In this document: one piece after another, positions 56,243-64,000 of the stretch
Layout of the letters: each line of letters begins with the position of its first letter
How positions within the stretch are numbered: the stretch's first letter is position 1
Source of the DNA: Thermosynechococcus sp. HN-54
GTDB lineage: Bacteria; Cyanobacteriota; Cyanobacteriia; Thermosynechococcales; Thermosynechococcaceae
NCBI RefSeq assembly: GCF_023650955.1
Contig: NZ_CP098039.1
Coordinates: forward strand, 868,001 to 932,000
Length of the DNA stretch: 64,000 nt
Reading direction: 5' to 3'
Notes under the pieces: model-generated
What the model was told of the DNA's origin: nothing
The model's database searches: none
The model's input: the letters and a program-made list of their open reading frames with translations, nothing else
Program-made: the position numbers and the translations under genes

Positions 56243-57673
56243 ATGACGGAGCTGGCGATCGCTTGGATTTTGTTGCCCTTTGTGGCCGGCCTAACCCTTT
56301 ATCTGCTGCCCCCCTTGGCGCGGGGTTTGACGCTGGCGATCGCCCTCATGTCCCTCTGTGTGGGTTTAGGTATCACTATCAACCAAGTCAGCACTTCATT
56401 TGTCCTTCTCGACAGCTTTGGCATTTCCCTGAGCATTGACCCCCTCAGTGGCTACTTTATTGTCACCAATGCCCTCGTGATTTTGGCGGCACTCTTGCAC
56501 ACATGGCAGGGGGGTTACAAAGCATTCTTTTATGTTCTGCTGTGCCTGCTCCACGGCTGTGCCAACACGGTCTTTATTTCAGCGGATTTCCTCAGTCTCT
56601 ACGTCAATATTGAGGTGCTGGGGATTGTGGTCTTTCTTTTGATTGCCTATCCTCGCAGCGATCGCCCCCTCTGGATTGGCCTGCGCTACCTGATGGTCAG
56701 CAATGTGGCCATGCTCTTCTATCTAATGGGGGTGGCCTTAGTCTATCAGGCCAGTCATACATTTGCCTTTAGTGCCTTGATGCAAGCACCACCAGAGGCT
56801 ATGGCTCTGATTTTGATGGCATTGTTGGCCAAGGGCGCCATTTTTATTAGTGGGCTTTGGTTGCCCCAAACTAACGTCGTTGCTGCTCCTATTGTTGCTG
56901 CTCTCCTGGCCGGCATTGTCGAAAATGCGGGGGTGTTTAGCCTAGCTCGCCTCAGTCTGCTCTATGGGGACATTGCCGATATTGTTCGCCTTTTTGCTCT
57001 TGCCTCCATCTTTTTTGGCCCAATATTTGCCTTGGTGGCCGATGATGTACGACGGCTGCTCAGCTTTAGTACCCTTGGCCAATTAGGATGGGTAGTCATA
57101 GCTCCCCCGGCGGCGGGTTTGTATGCCCTCATGCACGGCTTGGCAAAGGCTAGTCTTTTTTTGAGTGTGGGGGAACTGCGCCACTATCGCCTCAGTGAAT
57201 TGCGCCAAGAAGGTTTGCCGCGTCCAGTGGCGATCGCCCTCATCATTGCTGGCTACGGGATTGTCGGCGTGCCCTTCCTTGCAGGATTTCCAGCCAAAGC
57301 CTTAACGCTGAGTTATCTTGACCCTTGGCAGCAGGGACTCCTTTACGGTGCGGGCTTTTTGACCGCGACAATTTACAGCAAATTCCTCTTTTTACCCCGC
57401 TATCCTAGCAAGACCCTCATGCCCGTGGGCTATAGTGCCGCCACAATGGTGCTCTTGGGCGGGCTAGTTTTGGCTAATGCGGGCTACATCGAAGCCTACA
57501 GTAGTGGCACAAGTCTGTTACGTGCCTGTCTGCCGCCCTTGCTGGGTTGTGGCTTGGTGGCCTTGGGGGTCTCGCGCTGGGAATCCGCTTGGCGAGGCGC
57601 TTGGGAGCGTCTAGAGCATCTCCTAGGGGTGATGCTGTTACTGTTACTTGGCTTGGTGGGGTTAGCCCTATGA
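56243..57673 (+). CDS. mrpD: Mrp-type antiporter subunit D (proton-channel-like), divergent
   Basis: A 476-residue, about 14-helix member of the NuoL/M/N-MrpA/D family. Glu124 (YVNIEVLG, TM5) and Lys197 (LLAKGAIFISG, TM7) match the essential pair. The position 31 residues after the TM7 Lys, where NuoM, NdhD and typical MrpD have a TM8 Lys, is Asn228 in LAGIVENAGVF, next to Glu227. The loop usually reading WLPDAHxEAP is WLPQTNVVAAP. Lys302 in HGLAKASLFL is kept. So it may not translocate protons in the standard way. It starts 8 bases after mrpC. Confidence 0.88.
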   Translation: MTELAIAWILLPFVAGLTLYLLPPLARGLTLAIALMSLCVGLGITINQVSTSFVLLDSFGISLSIDPLSGYFIVTNALVILAALLHTWQGGYKAFFYVLLCLLHGCANTVFISADFLSLYVNIEVLGIVVFLLIAYPRSDRPLWIGLRYLMVSNVAMLFYLMGVALVYQASHTFAFSALMQAPPEAMALILMALLAKGAIFISGLWLPQTNVVAAPIVAALLAGIVENAGVFSLARLSLLYGDIADIVRLFALASIFFGPIFALVADDVRRLLSFSTLGQLGWVVIAPPAAGLYALMHGLAKASLFLSVGELRHYRLSELRQEGLPRPVAIALIIAGYGIVGVPFLAGFPAKALTLSYLDPWQQGLLYGAGFLTATIYSKFLFLPRYPSKTLMPVGYSAATMVLLGGLVLANAGYIEAYSSGTSLLRACLPPLLGCGLVALGVSRWESAWRGAWERLEHLLGVMLLLLLGLVGLAL

Positions 57674-58065
57674 CACTCAACTACTTAAACTTTGCCCTCC
57701 GCTTGACAATTTGGCTGCTCCTGACTGCGGACTTTGGTCTTGTCAATTTTGGGATTGGCATTCTCGTTTCGCTGCTATTGCCCCAAGGGCGAGGGGGTGT
57801 AGCCACACTACGGCAGTGGCTGAGTACCTTAGGGAAAGTCGCTATGGCTGTCCCTCGTGCCTACACTGAAGCCATTGAAATGATGGTGCGTCCCCATCGC
57901 CATGAAGAGATCGTCCGTGAACCCGTCGATCCCACCCGCGACCCCGGTCTGATTTTCCTAGATATTTTCACGATCACATTTACACCAAAAACAATTGTTC
58001 TGCATTATGACGAGGAGGGCTGGTTTGAAGTGCATCAATTGGTAGAGCGGAGACCCGACAAATGA
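57670..58065 (+). CDS. mrpE: Mrp-type antiporter subunit E
   Basis: A 131-residue MnhE-like protein with an N-terminal membrane region (about 5-38) and a soluble C-terminus containing TFTPKTIVLHYDEEG, the typical MrpE segment. The ATG at 57670 overlaps the mrpD TGA as ATGA; the longer open frame to 57547 is an artefact. Confidence 0.9.
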   Translation: MTLNYLNFALRLTIWLLLTADFGLVNFGIGILVSLLLPQGRGGVATLRQWLSTLGKVAMAVPRAYTEAIEMMVRPHRHEEIVREPVDPTRDPGLIFLDIFTITFTPKTIVLHYDEEGWFEVHQLVERRPDK

Positions 58066-58322
58066 CCGCCTTTTTAGTCATCATGCTACTGATTTTGGGC
58101 ATTCCCCTTTATGCCGCTTGGAAAGGGGAGCATATCTGGTCGAAGATGTTGGCCTTTGCCAGTATTGCCACGAAAGCGGCAATCATGATTTTGCTGGTGT
58201 CGGTACAGCGCGATGATTGGATGATTGGCATTGTGGGGGTGATCATCCTTAGTGTGGGCAATGGTGCTCTGATGCTGCTGGCTCAGATTTTGCGGCGACT
58301 GCGAGATGTAGCCAATCTTTAG
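58062..58322 (+). CDS. mrpF: Mrp-type antiporter subunit F
   Basis: An 86-residue membrane protein with three helices, matching MrpF by position and by the DRxxA-like core region (SKMLAFASIATKAAIMIL). ATGA overlap with mrpE shows coupling. Sequence evidence alone is modest; context makes the call. Confidence 0.8.
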   Translation: MTAFLVIMLLILGIPLYAAWKGEHIWSKMLAFASIATKAAIMILLVSVQRDDWMIGIVGVIILSVGNGALMLLAQILRRLRDVANL

Positions 58323-58333
58323 GGAGGGGGCAA

Positions 58334-58615
58334 GTGATTTTACAATGGCTTAGTTATGCCTGTATTAGTTTTGGTTTATTTCTTTGGTTGTGGGGAACTT
58401 GGCCGCTAGTAAGCCGGAGATCGCCCCTCTATAAACTTCATTTTTTGTCAGTTTCCGATACTCTAGGCTCGATGGCGATCATGATCGGGGTGTTACTACG
58501 CATTCCCCGCGAATGGCCCCTTCTAGTCTTAGCATTGATCTCCCTTGCCCTCTGGAATACCATTCTGGGCTACGTTTTGGCCTACTGCTCCCAAGGGGAG
58601 GACACTGATGGATAA
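58334..58615 (+). CDS. mrpG: Mrp-type antiporter subunit G
   Basis: A 93-residue protein with three helices in the MnhG/PhaG pattern: WGTWPLVSRRSPLYKLHFLS followed by DTLGSMAIMIGVLL. It starts at GTG behind GGAGGGGG. It overlaps the next gene by eight bases. Confidence 0.85.
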   Translation: MILQWLSYACISFGLFLWLWGTWPLVSRRSPLYKLHFLSVSDTLGSMAIMIGVLLRIPREWPLLVLALISLALWNTILGYVLAYCSQGEDTDG

Positions 58616-59138
58616 CTGGCTCATTGCTGTCACTGCACTCCTACCCCTAACAGCTCTGATGCTGGTGTTTCAGGAGAATCCCTACCACGCCCTTGTCATT
58701 CGCGGCATTATTGGTGCCGTGGCGGCTCTCCTCTATGCCATTCTCGGAGCTGCCGATGTGGCGCTAACCGAAGCCCTAGTGGGCACAATGCTCTCAATTA
58801 TGCTCTACGCGGTTGCAGTACGCTCTTCCTTGGTGCTGCGATTGGGCATCTTAGCTTCGGCACTCTCCACCGATAGCTTGGATCATTTACTAGAAGCCAT
58901 TCGTGAAGCCGTTGCCCCCTATCATTTGCGCGTTGAATTAATCATTTATCCCACATTTGAGCAACTCAAAATAGCACTTCAGGATCGTGAAATTCATGCT
59001 CTATGTGCTGAGGAACAGACGCAGATGTTAACAATGACCCGTGTACCACGTCTCTACACCATCCTCAAGCCCCACCTCACCAGTCTCACAGAACTCGTGT
59101 ATTACCCCTTGCCTAGTGAAGAGGAGTCAGCGGCATGA
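58608..59138 (+). CDS. MrpA C-terminal-like subunit (DUF4040/MbhD)
   Basis: A 176-residue protein. The first half (three helices) matches the DUF4040/MbhD module found at the C-terminus of full MrpA: HALVIRGIIGAVAALLYAIL and GAADVALTEALVGTMLSIML. The second half (from about 95) is soluble and cyanobacteria-typical, with LEAIREAVAPYHLRVELIIY. The large antiporter domain of MrpA is absent. The ATG at 58608 overlaps the mrpG stop. Confidence 0.88.
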   Translation: MDNWLIAVTALLPLTALMLVFQENPYHALVIRGIIGAVAALLYAILGAADVALTEALVGTMLSIMLYAVAVRSSLVLRLGILASALSTDSLDHLLEAIREAVAPYHLRVELIIYPTFEQLKIALQDREIHALCAEEQTQMLTMTRVPRLYTILKPHLTSLTELVYYPLPSEEESAA

Positions 59139-59794
59139 TGTGGCTCTATGGGATTGCGGCAGTGCTGCTGCTCGTGAAAATGCTGATGATCCCCACCCTA
59201 CCTGCGGTACCAACGATTCCCATTGTCGAAACCCTTGTTAGCCAGAGTGCGATTCCCAATGCCGTTACCGCTGTGATTTTGCGCAATCGCTTGTACGACA
59301 CCATCTTTGAAGTGGTGGTATTTACCCTTGCCATCATGGGGGCGCAGTATTTGCTCAGCAATGAAAAACCCCTTGGCCACGTTAGCCGCTTTAATGATCA
59401 GCCTTCGATTGTTTTGGCAAGATTTGGCGCCACCATTTGCTCCCTTGTGTGTATTGAGTTGGCCTTGCGGGGGCACCTGAGTCCGGGGGGCGGATTTGCG
59501 GCTGGCGTTGCTGGCGGGACGGCGATCGGTCTTGTGGCTATTACCTCAGCCCCAGAGTGGTTAGAGAGCATTTATCGTCGCTTCCATGCAGCGACATGGG
59601 AAAAAATCTCCGTCATTGTTTTCATTCTCTGTGGTGCCAGCCTGCTGATGGGAGTAGCATTGCCTAGGGGTCAATTCGGCACGCTCCTCAGTGGTGGCTG
59701 GATTCCTTGGCTGAATATTCTCATTGCCCTGAAAGTGGCCTTGGGGTCGTGGGCGGCAGTGCTGACGTTTATTCGCTATCGCGGCCTGCTTTAA
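59135..59794 (+). CDS. mrpB: Mrp-type antiporter subunit B
   Basis: A 219-residue membrane protein. The N-terminal part includes VTAVILRNRLYDTIFEVVVF, a MrpA/MbhE-like end, and the C-terminal part is the MnhB domain with ALRGHLSPGGGFAAGVAGGTA (split here across GGGFAAG). The start ATG overlaps the previous TGA. It closes the operon. The following 124 bases hold no gene I can support. Confidence 0.88.
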   Translation: MMWLYGIAAVLLLVKMLMIPTLPAVPTIPIVETLVSQSAIPNAVTAVILRNRLYDTIFEVVVFTLAIMGAQYLLSNEKPLGHVSRFNDQPSIVLARFGATICSLVCIELALRGHLSPGGGFAAGVAGGTAIGLVAITSAPEWLESIYRRFHAATWEKISVIVFILCGASLLMGVALPRGQFGTLLSGGWIPWLNILIALKVALGSWAAVLTFIRYRGLL

Positions 59795-59918
59795 TCTAAT
59801 AGTCTTGTACAAGTTCACCAAGCTGAGTCGCGACGAGGTACTGCAATGCCAAAGTTTACCACCGAGAAACTAAAGGAGATATGATTGTTACCTGTCTACA
59901 AGATTTGCTAGGCATTGA

Positions 59919-60377
59919 CTACAGTTGCTCCGTCATCATCAAGGATTGTGCTTGATACAAAATCTGCCCTTCGTTACGGATATTTTCCTGTAGCGCTTGA
60001 TCAGAAATGTACTCGAGCTTCAGTAAGTCCACCATATAGGGAATGTTTAGTTCGGCCAGTTCACGCCGTAGCCGTAGATATTCGTCAAAGTCCATATCAG
60101 GGGCAGCGATCGCCAGATCAATATCGGAACCGCTGTGGGCATCCCCCCTTGCCCGTGAGCCAAAGAGCACGACCCTTTTGACCGTTGGATGGCGACGAAT
60201 CACCGCCAGAATTGTTTCAAGGGTTGATTCCTGCATCCTCAGATTCGAGCCTCTCAAAAAAATGACCGCTTGCTTTTCTATGTTGCTCAAAGGTCGAGTC
60301 CGAGACAATTCCACCCCTTCCTGAAGTCTCTGAAATGCCTTTTGATAGCTCTTGAGTCGCCACTGCCAGCGTTCCAT
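59919..60377 (-). CDS. Fusion of an HI0074-type remnant with an MNT nucleotidyltransferase
   Basis: An open frame of 152 residues made of two parts. Residues 1-47 (MERWQWRLKSYQKAF to EKQAVIF) match the N-terminus of the HI0074/substrate-binding helical protein, which is normally about 130-140 residues. From Met48 it is a minimal nucleotidyltransferase (MNT): GSRARGDAHSGSDIDLA, with GS73-74, Asp85 and Asp87, and Asp in YMVDLLKLE. In a normal toxin-antitoxin-like pair these are separate genes. An internal deletion seems to have fused them. ATG 60236 could start the MNT alone. The gene begins 3 bases after the first Uma2 gene. Confidence 0.75.
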   Translation of the reverse strand: MERWQWRLKSYQKAFQRLQEGVELSRTRPLSNIEKQAVIFLRGSNLRMQESTLETILAVIRRHPTVKRVVLFGSRARGDAHSGSDIDLAIAAPDMDFDEYLRLRRELAELNIPYMVDLLKLEYISDQALQENIRNEGQILYQAQSLMMTEQL

Positions 60378-60380
60378 CTT

Positions 60381-61031
60381 CTATTCCTTGGGAAGTGGTT
60401 GATCCAGCCCCTGTTGTAATGTGCGCATCACCTGTTGCATATCCCCTTGTAAAAGGGCAGGCAAATTTAGCCAGAGACCAGCAAATTCCTGACTGCGTAA
60501 AATCCCCTCTGGATCGGGCTGTTGCTGAACGTAGCTCCCCTGCTCTCGGTGATACCAGTAGAAGACCTGTTCCGAGACCACCCACACCAGATATTCCTTG
60601 ACGCCACAGCGACAATAGAGGTCTTTTTTATCATGCAGATCGTAGGCAGCACTACTGGAGGCAATTTCAATCACTAACTCAGGTGCTCCTTCAATGTAGT
60701 CATCGGCACTAATGCGCGACTGGCCACCCGCCGATTCTTCGAGACGCAACAGCACATCAGGTTGCACTTCATTCTGGTCATCCAGCCGTACAGTGGCATT
60801 GTCACAAATCATCAAACTGGGCATCAGTGTCGCATAGGTACCCAGCCACACAATCATGTGTCCGTGAGGTTGAGCGTGCTTTCTCACTCTGATTGGGGAG
60901 GCCACAAACACGACTCCATTGATGAGTTCCGCTTTTTTGATGTGGGGAGAGTGCTCATAGCGGTATTCAAATTCCTCGCGGGTCAGGCGATCGCCACTTT
61001 CAAGAGGGATGACATGGACCAATTGAGTCAT
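60381..61031 (-). CDS. Uma2-family (DUF820) endonuclease-like protein, copy 1
   Basis: A 216-residue PD-(D/E)XK-type protein of the very common cyanobacterial DUF820 family. The core is VQPDVLLRLEES, then EGAPELVIEIASSSAAYDLHDK (split) with the acidic residues and the Lys/Arg of KKDLYCRCGVKEYLVWVV. Function of the family is unproven, though a nuclease fold is certain. It is nearly identical over most of its length to copy 2, which lies 28 bases upstream, except for residues about 55-85. Confidence 0.85.
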   Translation of the reverse strand: MTQLVHVIPLESGDRLTREEFEYRYEHSPHIKKAELINGVVFVASPIRVRKHAQPHGHMIVWLGTYATLMPSLMICDNATVRLDDQNEVQPDVLLRLEESAGGQSRISADDYIEGAPELVIEIASSSAAYDLHDKKDLYCRCGVKEYLVWVVSEQVFYWYHREQGSYVQQQPDPEGILRSQEFAGLWLNLPALLQGDMQQVMRTLQQGLDQPLPKE

Positions 61032-61059
61032 TCCGGAGCCTCCGGGGGCAACGCTAAAT

Positions 61060-61734
61060 TTATTGTGATTGCCGCTTCAAGGCTTCAGCAAACCGTTGGC
61101 ATTCAGGGGAAGCTAGCCCCTGTAGTAATGTGAACATTACGCCTTTCATATCCCCTTGTAAAAGGGGAGGCAAATTTAGCCAGAGGCCGGCAAATTCCTG
61201 ACTGCGCAGGATGCCCTCGCGATCGGGCTGTTGTTGAATGTAGTTCCCCTGCTCTCGGTGATACCAGTAGAAGGCCTGTTCTGCGACCACCCACACCAGA
61301 TATTCCTTGACGCCATAGCGACAATAGAGGTCTTTCTTGTCGTGGAGATCGTAGGCGGCACTGCTAGAGGCAATTTCAATCACGAACTCTGGTGCACCCT
61401 CGATGTAGTCATCGGCACTAATGCGTGATTGCCCCCCCGCTGATTCTTCGAGGCGCAACAGCACATCAGGTTGGACTTCATTTTGGTTATCGAGCCGTAC
61501 TGTGGCGTTATCGCAAACCATGAAGCCGCTAAATTCAATGCTGTAGTGAAAGAGCCAGCCCAAAATGTTGCTATGGGGCTGAGCGTGGTTTCTAACCCGA
61601 ATGGGTGAGGCCACAAACACCACTCCGTTAATCAGTTCAGCCTTCTTGATGTGGGGAGAGCGGCCATAGCGGTATTCAAATTCCTCGCGGGTCAGGCGAT
61701 CGCCACTTTCAAGGGTGAGGAGAGAAGCCGTCAT
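61060..61734 (-). CDS. Uma2-family (DUF820) endonuclease-like protein, copy 2
   Basis: A 224-residue paralogue of copy 1 with the same core motifs. It differs in the segment after the HAQPH motif (SNILGWLFHYSIEFSGFMV instead of GHMIVWLGTYATLMPSLMI) and at the C-terminus, which here ends in an extra basic helix (RFAEALKRQSQ). The ATG at 61734 is chosen; the longer frame begins at TTG 61743. Both copies probably share one transcript with the MNT fusion gene. Confidence 0.85.
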   Translation of the reverse strand: MTASLLTLESGDRLTREEFEYRYGRSPHIKKAELINGVVFVASPIRVRNHAQPHSNILGWLFHYSIEFSGFMVCDNATVRLDNQNEVQPDVLLRLEESAGGQSRISADDYIEGAPEFVIEIASSSAAYDLHDKKDLYCRYGVKEYLVWVVAEQAFYWYHREQGNYIQQQPDREGILRSQEFAGLWLNLPPLLQGDMKGVMFTLLQGLASPECQRFAEALKRQSQ

Positions 61735-61799
61735 TTTTCGCAACAGTCCGTGATAGCAGCCAGCACCTTTATTCTAGGCGTGGGCAAAAGGGGAATAGA

Positions 61800-62825
61800 T
61801 TAGGCAGCAGGCAGTCCCAACACTTCACCCTTACCAGCAACGACCGTGCCAATTGGCCAGCTCTCAATCCCCCATTCGGCAAAACAGCGCTGCGCCGCGG
61901 CAACCGCTGACGGCGGCAAAACCACGGTGTACCCAATGCCCATATTGAAGGTGTTAAAGAGTTCGCCCAAACTGACGTCTCCCATCTCCCCTAGCCAGTG
62001 GAATAATGGCGGGATCGGCCAAGCCTGCGGATCCAGTTGTGCGGATTGCCCTTGACCCAAACAGCGGGGCAAATTTTCTGGCAGGCCACCGCCGGTGATG
62101 TGAGCCATACCATGAATGGGAACCCCCTGCGCCAAAGCAGCACGAATGGGTTGGACATAAAGGCGGGTTGGTTCTAGGCACAGCTCGCCAAGGGGGGTAG
62201 AGCCAAGGGGGGTATCCTGCCAACTGAGCTGGCGATCGCTGACAATTTTGCGCACTAAACTAAAGCCATTGCTGTGCAAGCCAGAACTGGCTAAGCCCAA
62301 CACCACATCGCCCACCTGTACCTGAGTGCCATCAAGTACCTGATCCTGCTCAACCACACCGACACAGAAGCCCGCGAGGTCATAGACCCCTTCGGCATAA
62401 AACCCCGGCATTTCCGCCGTCTCCCCCCCCAAGAGGGCACACCCCGCCGCCTCACATCCTTGGGCAATCCCCGCCACGACAGCGGTCATGATCTCTGGCG
62501 CAAGACAACCACAGGCAATGTAGTCCAAGAGGAAGAGTGGCTCAGCACCACAGGTGAGGACATCGTTGACACACATGGCCACCAGATCAATGCCGACCGT
62601 ATCGTGGCGATCAAGGGCTTGAGCCAGTTTTAGCTTGGTGCCCACCCCATCCGTTCCTGAGACCAACAGCGGCTGACGATAGCCCTTAGGAATTTGACAT
62701 AAACCTGCAAATCCCCCCAGTCGTCCCACCACTTCGGGGCGTTGGGTGCGCTGCACCAAGGGGCGAATTTGCTCGACAAAGGCACGGCCAGCGGCCACAT
62801 CCACACCAGCACTGCGATAGTCCAT
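61800..62825 (-). CDS. purM: Phosphoribosylformylglycinamidine cyclo-ligase (AIR synthetase)
   Basis: A 341-residue enzyme of purine synthesis, closing the imidazole ring. Family motifs are [26 protein letters not shown] (about residue 55), [23 protein letters not shown] and [11 protein letters not shown]. The ATG at 62825 overlaps the upstream stop in TGATG. Confidence 0.97.
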   Translation of the reverse strand: MDYRSAGVDVAAGRAFVEQIRPLVQRTQRPEVVGRLGGFAGLCQIPKGYRQPLLVSGTDGVGTKLKLAQALDRHDTVGIDLVAMCVNDVLTCGAEPLFLLDYIACGCLAPEIMTAVVAGIAQGCEAAGCALLGGETAEMPGFYAEGVYDLAGFCVGVVEQDQVLDGTQVQVGDVVLGLASSGLHSNGFSLVRKIVSDRQLSWQDTPLGSTPLGELCLEPTRLYVQPIRAALAQGVPIHGMAHITGGGLPENLPRCLGQGQSAQLDPQAWPIPPLFHWLGEMGDVSLGELFNTFNMGIGYTVVLPPSAVAAAQRCFAEWGIESWPIGTVVAGKGEVLGLPAA

Positions 62826-63319
62826 CAATGCTGCTCCTGTAATTGGGGATGGGTGGCCTTGAGATGCTCCAGTAGCCCCTCACAGGCATCGGTGAGCAGA
62901 TCTAACACCTTCTCAAAACCTTGACGACCACCGTAATAGGGGTCTGGCACTTCCTTGGCGTTGTGGTGACGGCAAAAATCGCACATTAGCCGCACTTTAT
63001 CGCGGTATTTCCCCTCAGGGTCAAGGCGCAGAATATCGGCGTAGTTTTCCCGATCCATCGCCAAGATCAGATCAAATTCCTCAAAGTCGGCGGCATGGAA
63101 TTGGCGTGCCCGATGACTGAGGTGCAGTCCCCGTTGCCGTGCGGTCATCACCATGCGGGCATCCGGTGGATCGCCAACGTGGAAGTTGCTGGTGCCGGCA
63201 GAGTCACACTGAATCTCATGCTCTAGGCCGGCCTTTTTGACCAAGTCTTTCATAATCCCTTCGGCGGCAGGGGAACGGCAGATATTACCAAGACAAACAA
63301 AAAGGAGACGGATGGGCAT
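62825..63319 (-). CDS. Low-molecular-weight protein tyrosine phosphatase
   Basis: A 164-residue phosphatase. The P-loop is [11 protein letters not shown] with nucleophile Cys9, Arg15 and Ser16 (CX5RS), and the general acid is in VPDPYYGG (about residue 129). In bacteria this family often regulates exopolysaccharide kinases or stress responses. It lies between a murG gene (10 bases upstream) and purM (TGATG overlap). Confidence 0.93.
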   Translation of the reverse strand: MPIRLLFVCLGNICRSPAAEGIMKDLVKKAGLEHEIQCDSAGTSNFHVGDPPDARMVMTARQRGLHLSHRARQFHAADFEEFDLILAMDRENYADILRLDPEGKYRDKVRLMCDFCRHHNAKEVPDPYYGGRQGFEKVLDLLTDACEGLLEHLKATHPQLQEQH

Positions 63320-63329
63320 AAGACATTTC

Positions 63330-64000
63330 CTAGGGGGTGGGAATCAGCGTACGAATGAGATCAGCAACCTGCTGACTACTGTTGGGCATGGCTAATTGGT
63401 GGGCATTCTCGGCCATGGCTTGTAATTTTTGCGGCTGCCCTAGCCATTCTAAAATGATCTGTCCGAGGCGATCGCTCGTCAATGCCGATTGGCGAATCAT
63501 CTCAGCCGCCCCAGCCGTAACCAAGACTTCGGCATTTACCGTTTGGTGATCTTCAGCAGCATAGGGGTAGGGAATCAACAACGCCGGGGTTCCTGTGAGT
63601 GTCAGTTCCGCCAAGGCACTAGCGCCGGCTCGGCTAATGACAATATCCGCCCGGTGCAGCAGCGGCCCCATGGGTTCAAAAAAGGGAAAGACGAGGTAGT
63701 GGGGATGCTGGACGCTCTGAGCATCGGGATCATTGTTGCCCGTGAGGTGCACCACCCAAGCCCCGGCCTCGAGCCAGCGGTGAACGGTTTCCCGCACAAG
63801 GCGATTGATAGCTACGGCGCCTTGACTCCCCCCCATCACCAAAATCAGGGGCACCTCCTTGGGAATCGGTAAATCCAACTGCGGCGGGTTGAGAATATCG
63901 GGGCGAACTGGTGTGCCGGTAACCCGCAGGTTCAGCTTCTTGGACTTGAGGTAAGCCAAGCTAGCGGGGGTACCCAGCGCCACTAATGTACACCACGGGG
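63330..64000 (-). CDS. murG: UDP-GlcNAc:lipid I transferase MurG, C-terminal part (5' end outside window)
   Basis: The last 222 residues of MurG, which makes lipid II for peptidoglycan. The C-terminal GT-B domain shows [18 protein letters not shown] (nucleotide-sugar site), [26 protein letters not shown] and the [12 protein letters not shown] block equivalent to the QxxNA motif. The frame is open to the window edge (codons from 63998). The N-terminal acceptor domain is not visible. Confidence 0.93.
   Translation of the reverse strand, partial: PWCTLVALGTPASLAYLKSKKLNLRVTGTPVRPDILNPPQLDLPIPKEVPLILVMGGSQGAVAINRLVRETVHRWLEAGAWVVHLTGNNDPDAQSVQHPHYLVFPFFEPMGPLLHRADIVISRAGASALAELTLTGTPALLIPYPYAAEDHQTVNAEVLVTAGAAEMIRQSALTSDRLGQIILEWLGQPQKLQAMAENAHQLAMPNSSQQVADLIRTLIPTP

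Noticed and set aside
57547-57669. An upstream extension of the mrpE frame inside mrpD
   Set aside because: The ATG at 57670 has the ATGA overlap and starts the MnhE pattern; the extension is out-of-frame mrpD coding.
59795-59918. Two tiny plus-strand frames with an ATGA junction after mrpB (about 59846-59954)
   Set aside because: An AAAGGAG precedes the second start, but the products are 12 and 24 residues without any recognisable pattern, and the second runs into the MNT gene.
1-64000. CRISPR arrays, rRNA, prophage or integrase genes
   Set aside because: I looked for regularly spaced repeats, ribosomal motifs and phage genes and found none.

Overview
The window is chromosomal DNA of a unicellular, non-filamentous cyanobacterium, most likely Thermosynechococcus or a close relative. 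The evidence is oxygenic-photosynthesis genes (psbA for D1, bciB, CP12, ndhD), cyanobacteria-only families (a four-ACT aspartate kinase, DUF3082, DUF3493, Tab2/Atab2, a cyanobacterial type Mrp operon), and very frequent HIP1 octamers (GCGATCGC) inside genes. The D1 sequence matches, from memory, the PsbA1-type D1 of T. elongatus/T. vulcanus. The genus is an inference; the phylum is not in doubt. Coding density is high, with many 1-4 nt gene overlaps.

Layout. 1-11.4 kb: the end of glutathione reductase, a C-terminal processing protease, truB and a TolC-like porin on the minus strand, then a methyltransferase, gcvP, cydAB and a Tab2-like gene on the plus strand. 11.4-16.6 kb: a minus-strand run of radical SAM/SPASM enzyme, GT2 glycosyltransferase, PstS-like binding protein and an unfamiliar membrane protein. 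16.4-24.2 kb: a decayed gene, a Mo-nitrogenase C-terminus family protein, secA, a phosphodiester glycosidase, an EnvC-like M23 peptidase and cobyrinate synthase. 24.3-31 kb: a phosphoketolase-like TPP enzyme, bciB, psbA, an ArsA-like ATPase and a DevA-like ABC ATPase. 31-41 kb: purD, tRNA-Asp, an M23 peptidase, DUF3493, prmC, an EamA transporter, lysC and ftsH.

39.9-43.1 kb holds the clearest recent event. A 1,089-bp IS4-family element sits inside an FHA-PAS-GAF histidine kinase gene, with perfect 13-bp terminal inverted repeats and a 10-bp target duplication; removing it and one duplication restores one open frame. 43-53.6 kb carries housekeeping genes (LOG-family, purB, pyrE, cysS, rpsN, pterin dehydratase, an acetolactate synthase-like enzyme, an FAD oxidoreductase, lepB). 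52.7-59.8 kb is the bioenergetic region: ndhD1-type, CP12 and a fructosamine kinase-like gene on the minus strand, divergent from an Mrp-type operon (C-D-E-F-G-A'-B) on the plus strand. 59.9-61.7 kb is a small accessory patch, a fused HI0074/MNT nucleotidyltransferase ORF and two tandem Uma2 genes. The window ends with purM, a low-molecular-weight phosphatase and a partial murG.

The most unusual items are: the Mrp operon with only one antiporter-like subunit, whose aligned transmembrane-8 lysine is Asn; the orphan PstS-like protein paired with a membrane protein that has a voltage-sensor-like segment; the repeated sharing of a CTAR tetranucleotide by tail-to-tail stop codons; and the interrupted kinase. 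No CRISPR array, prophage or rRNA was seen.
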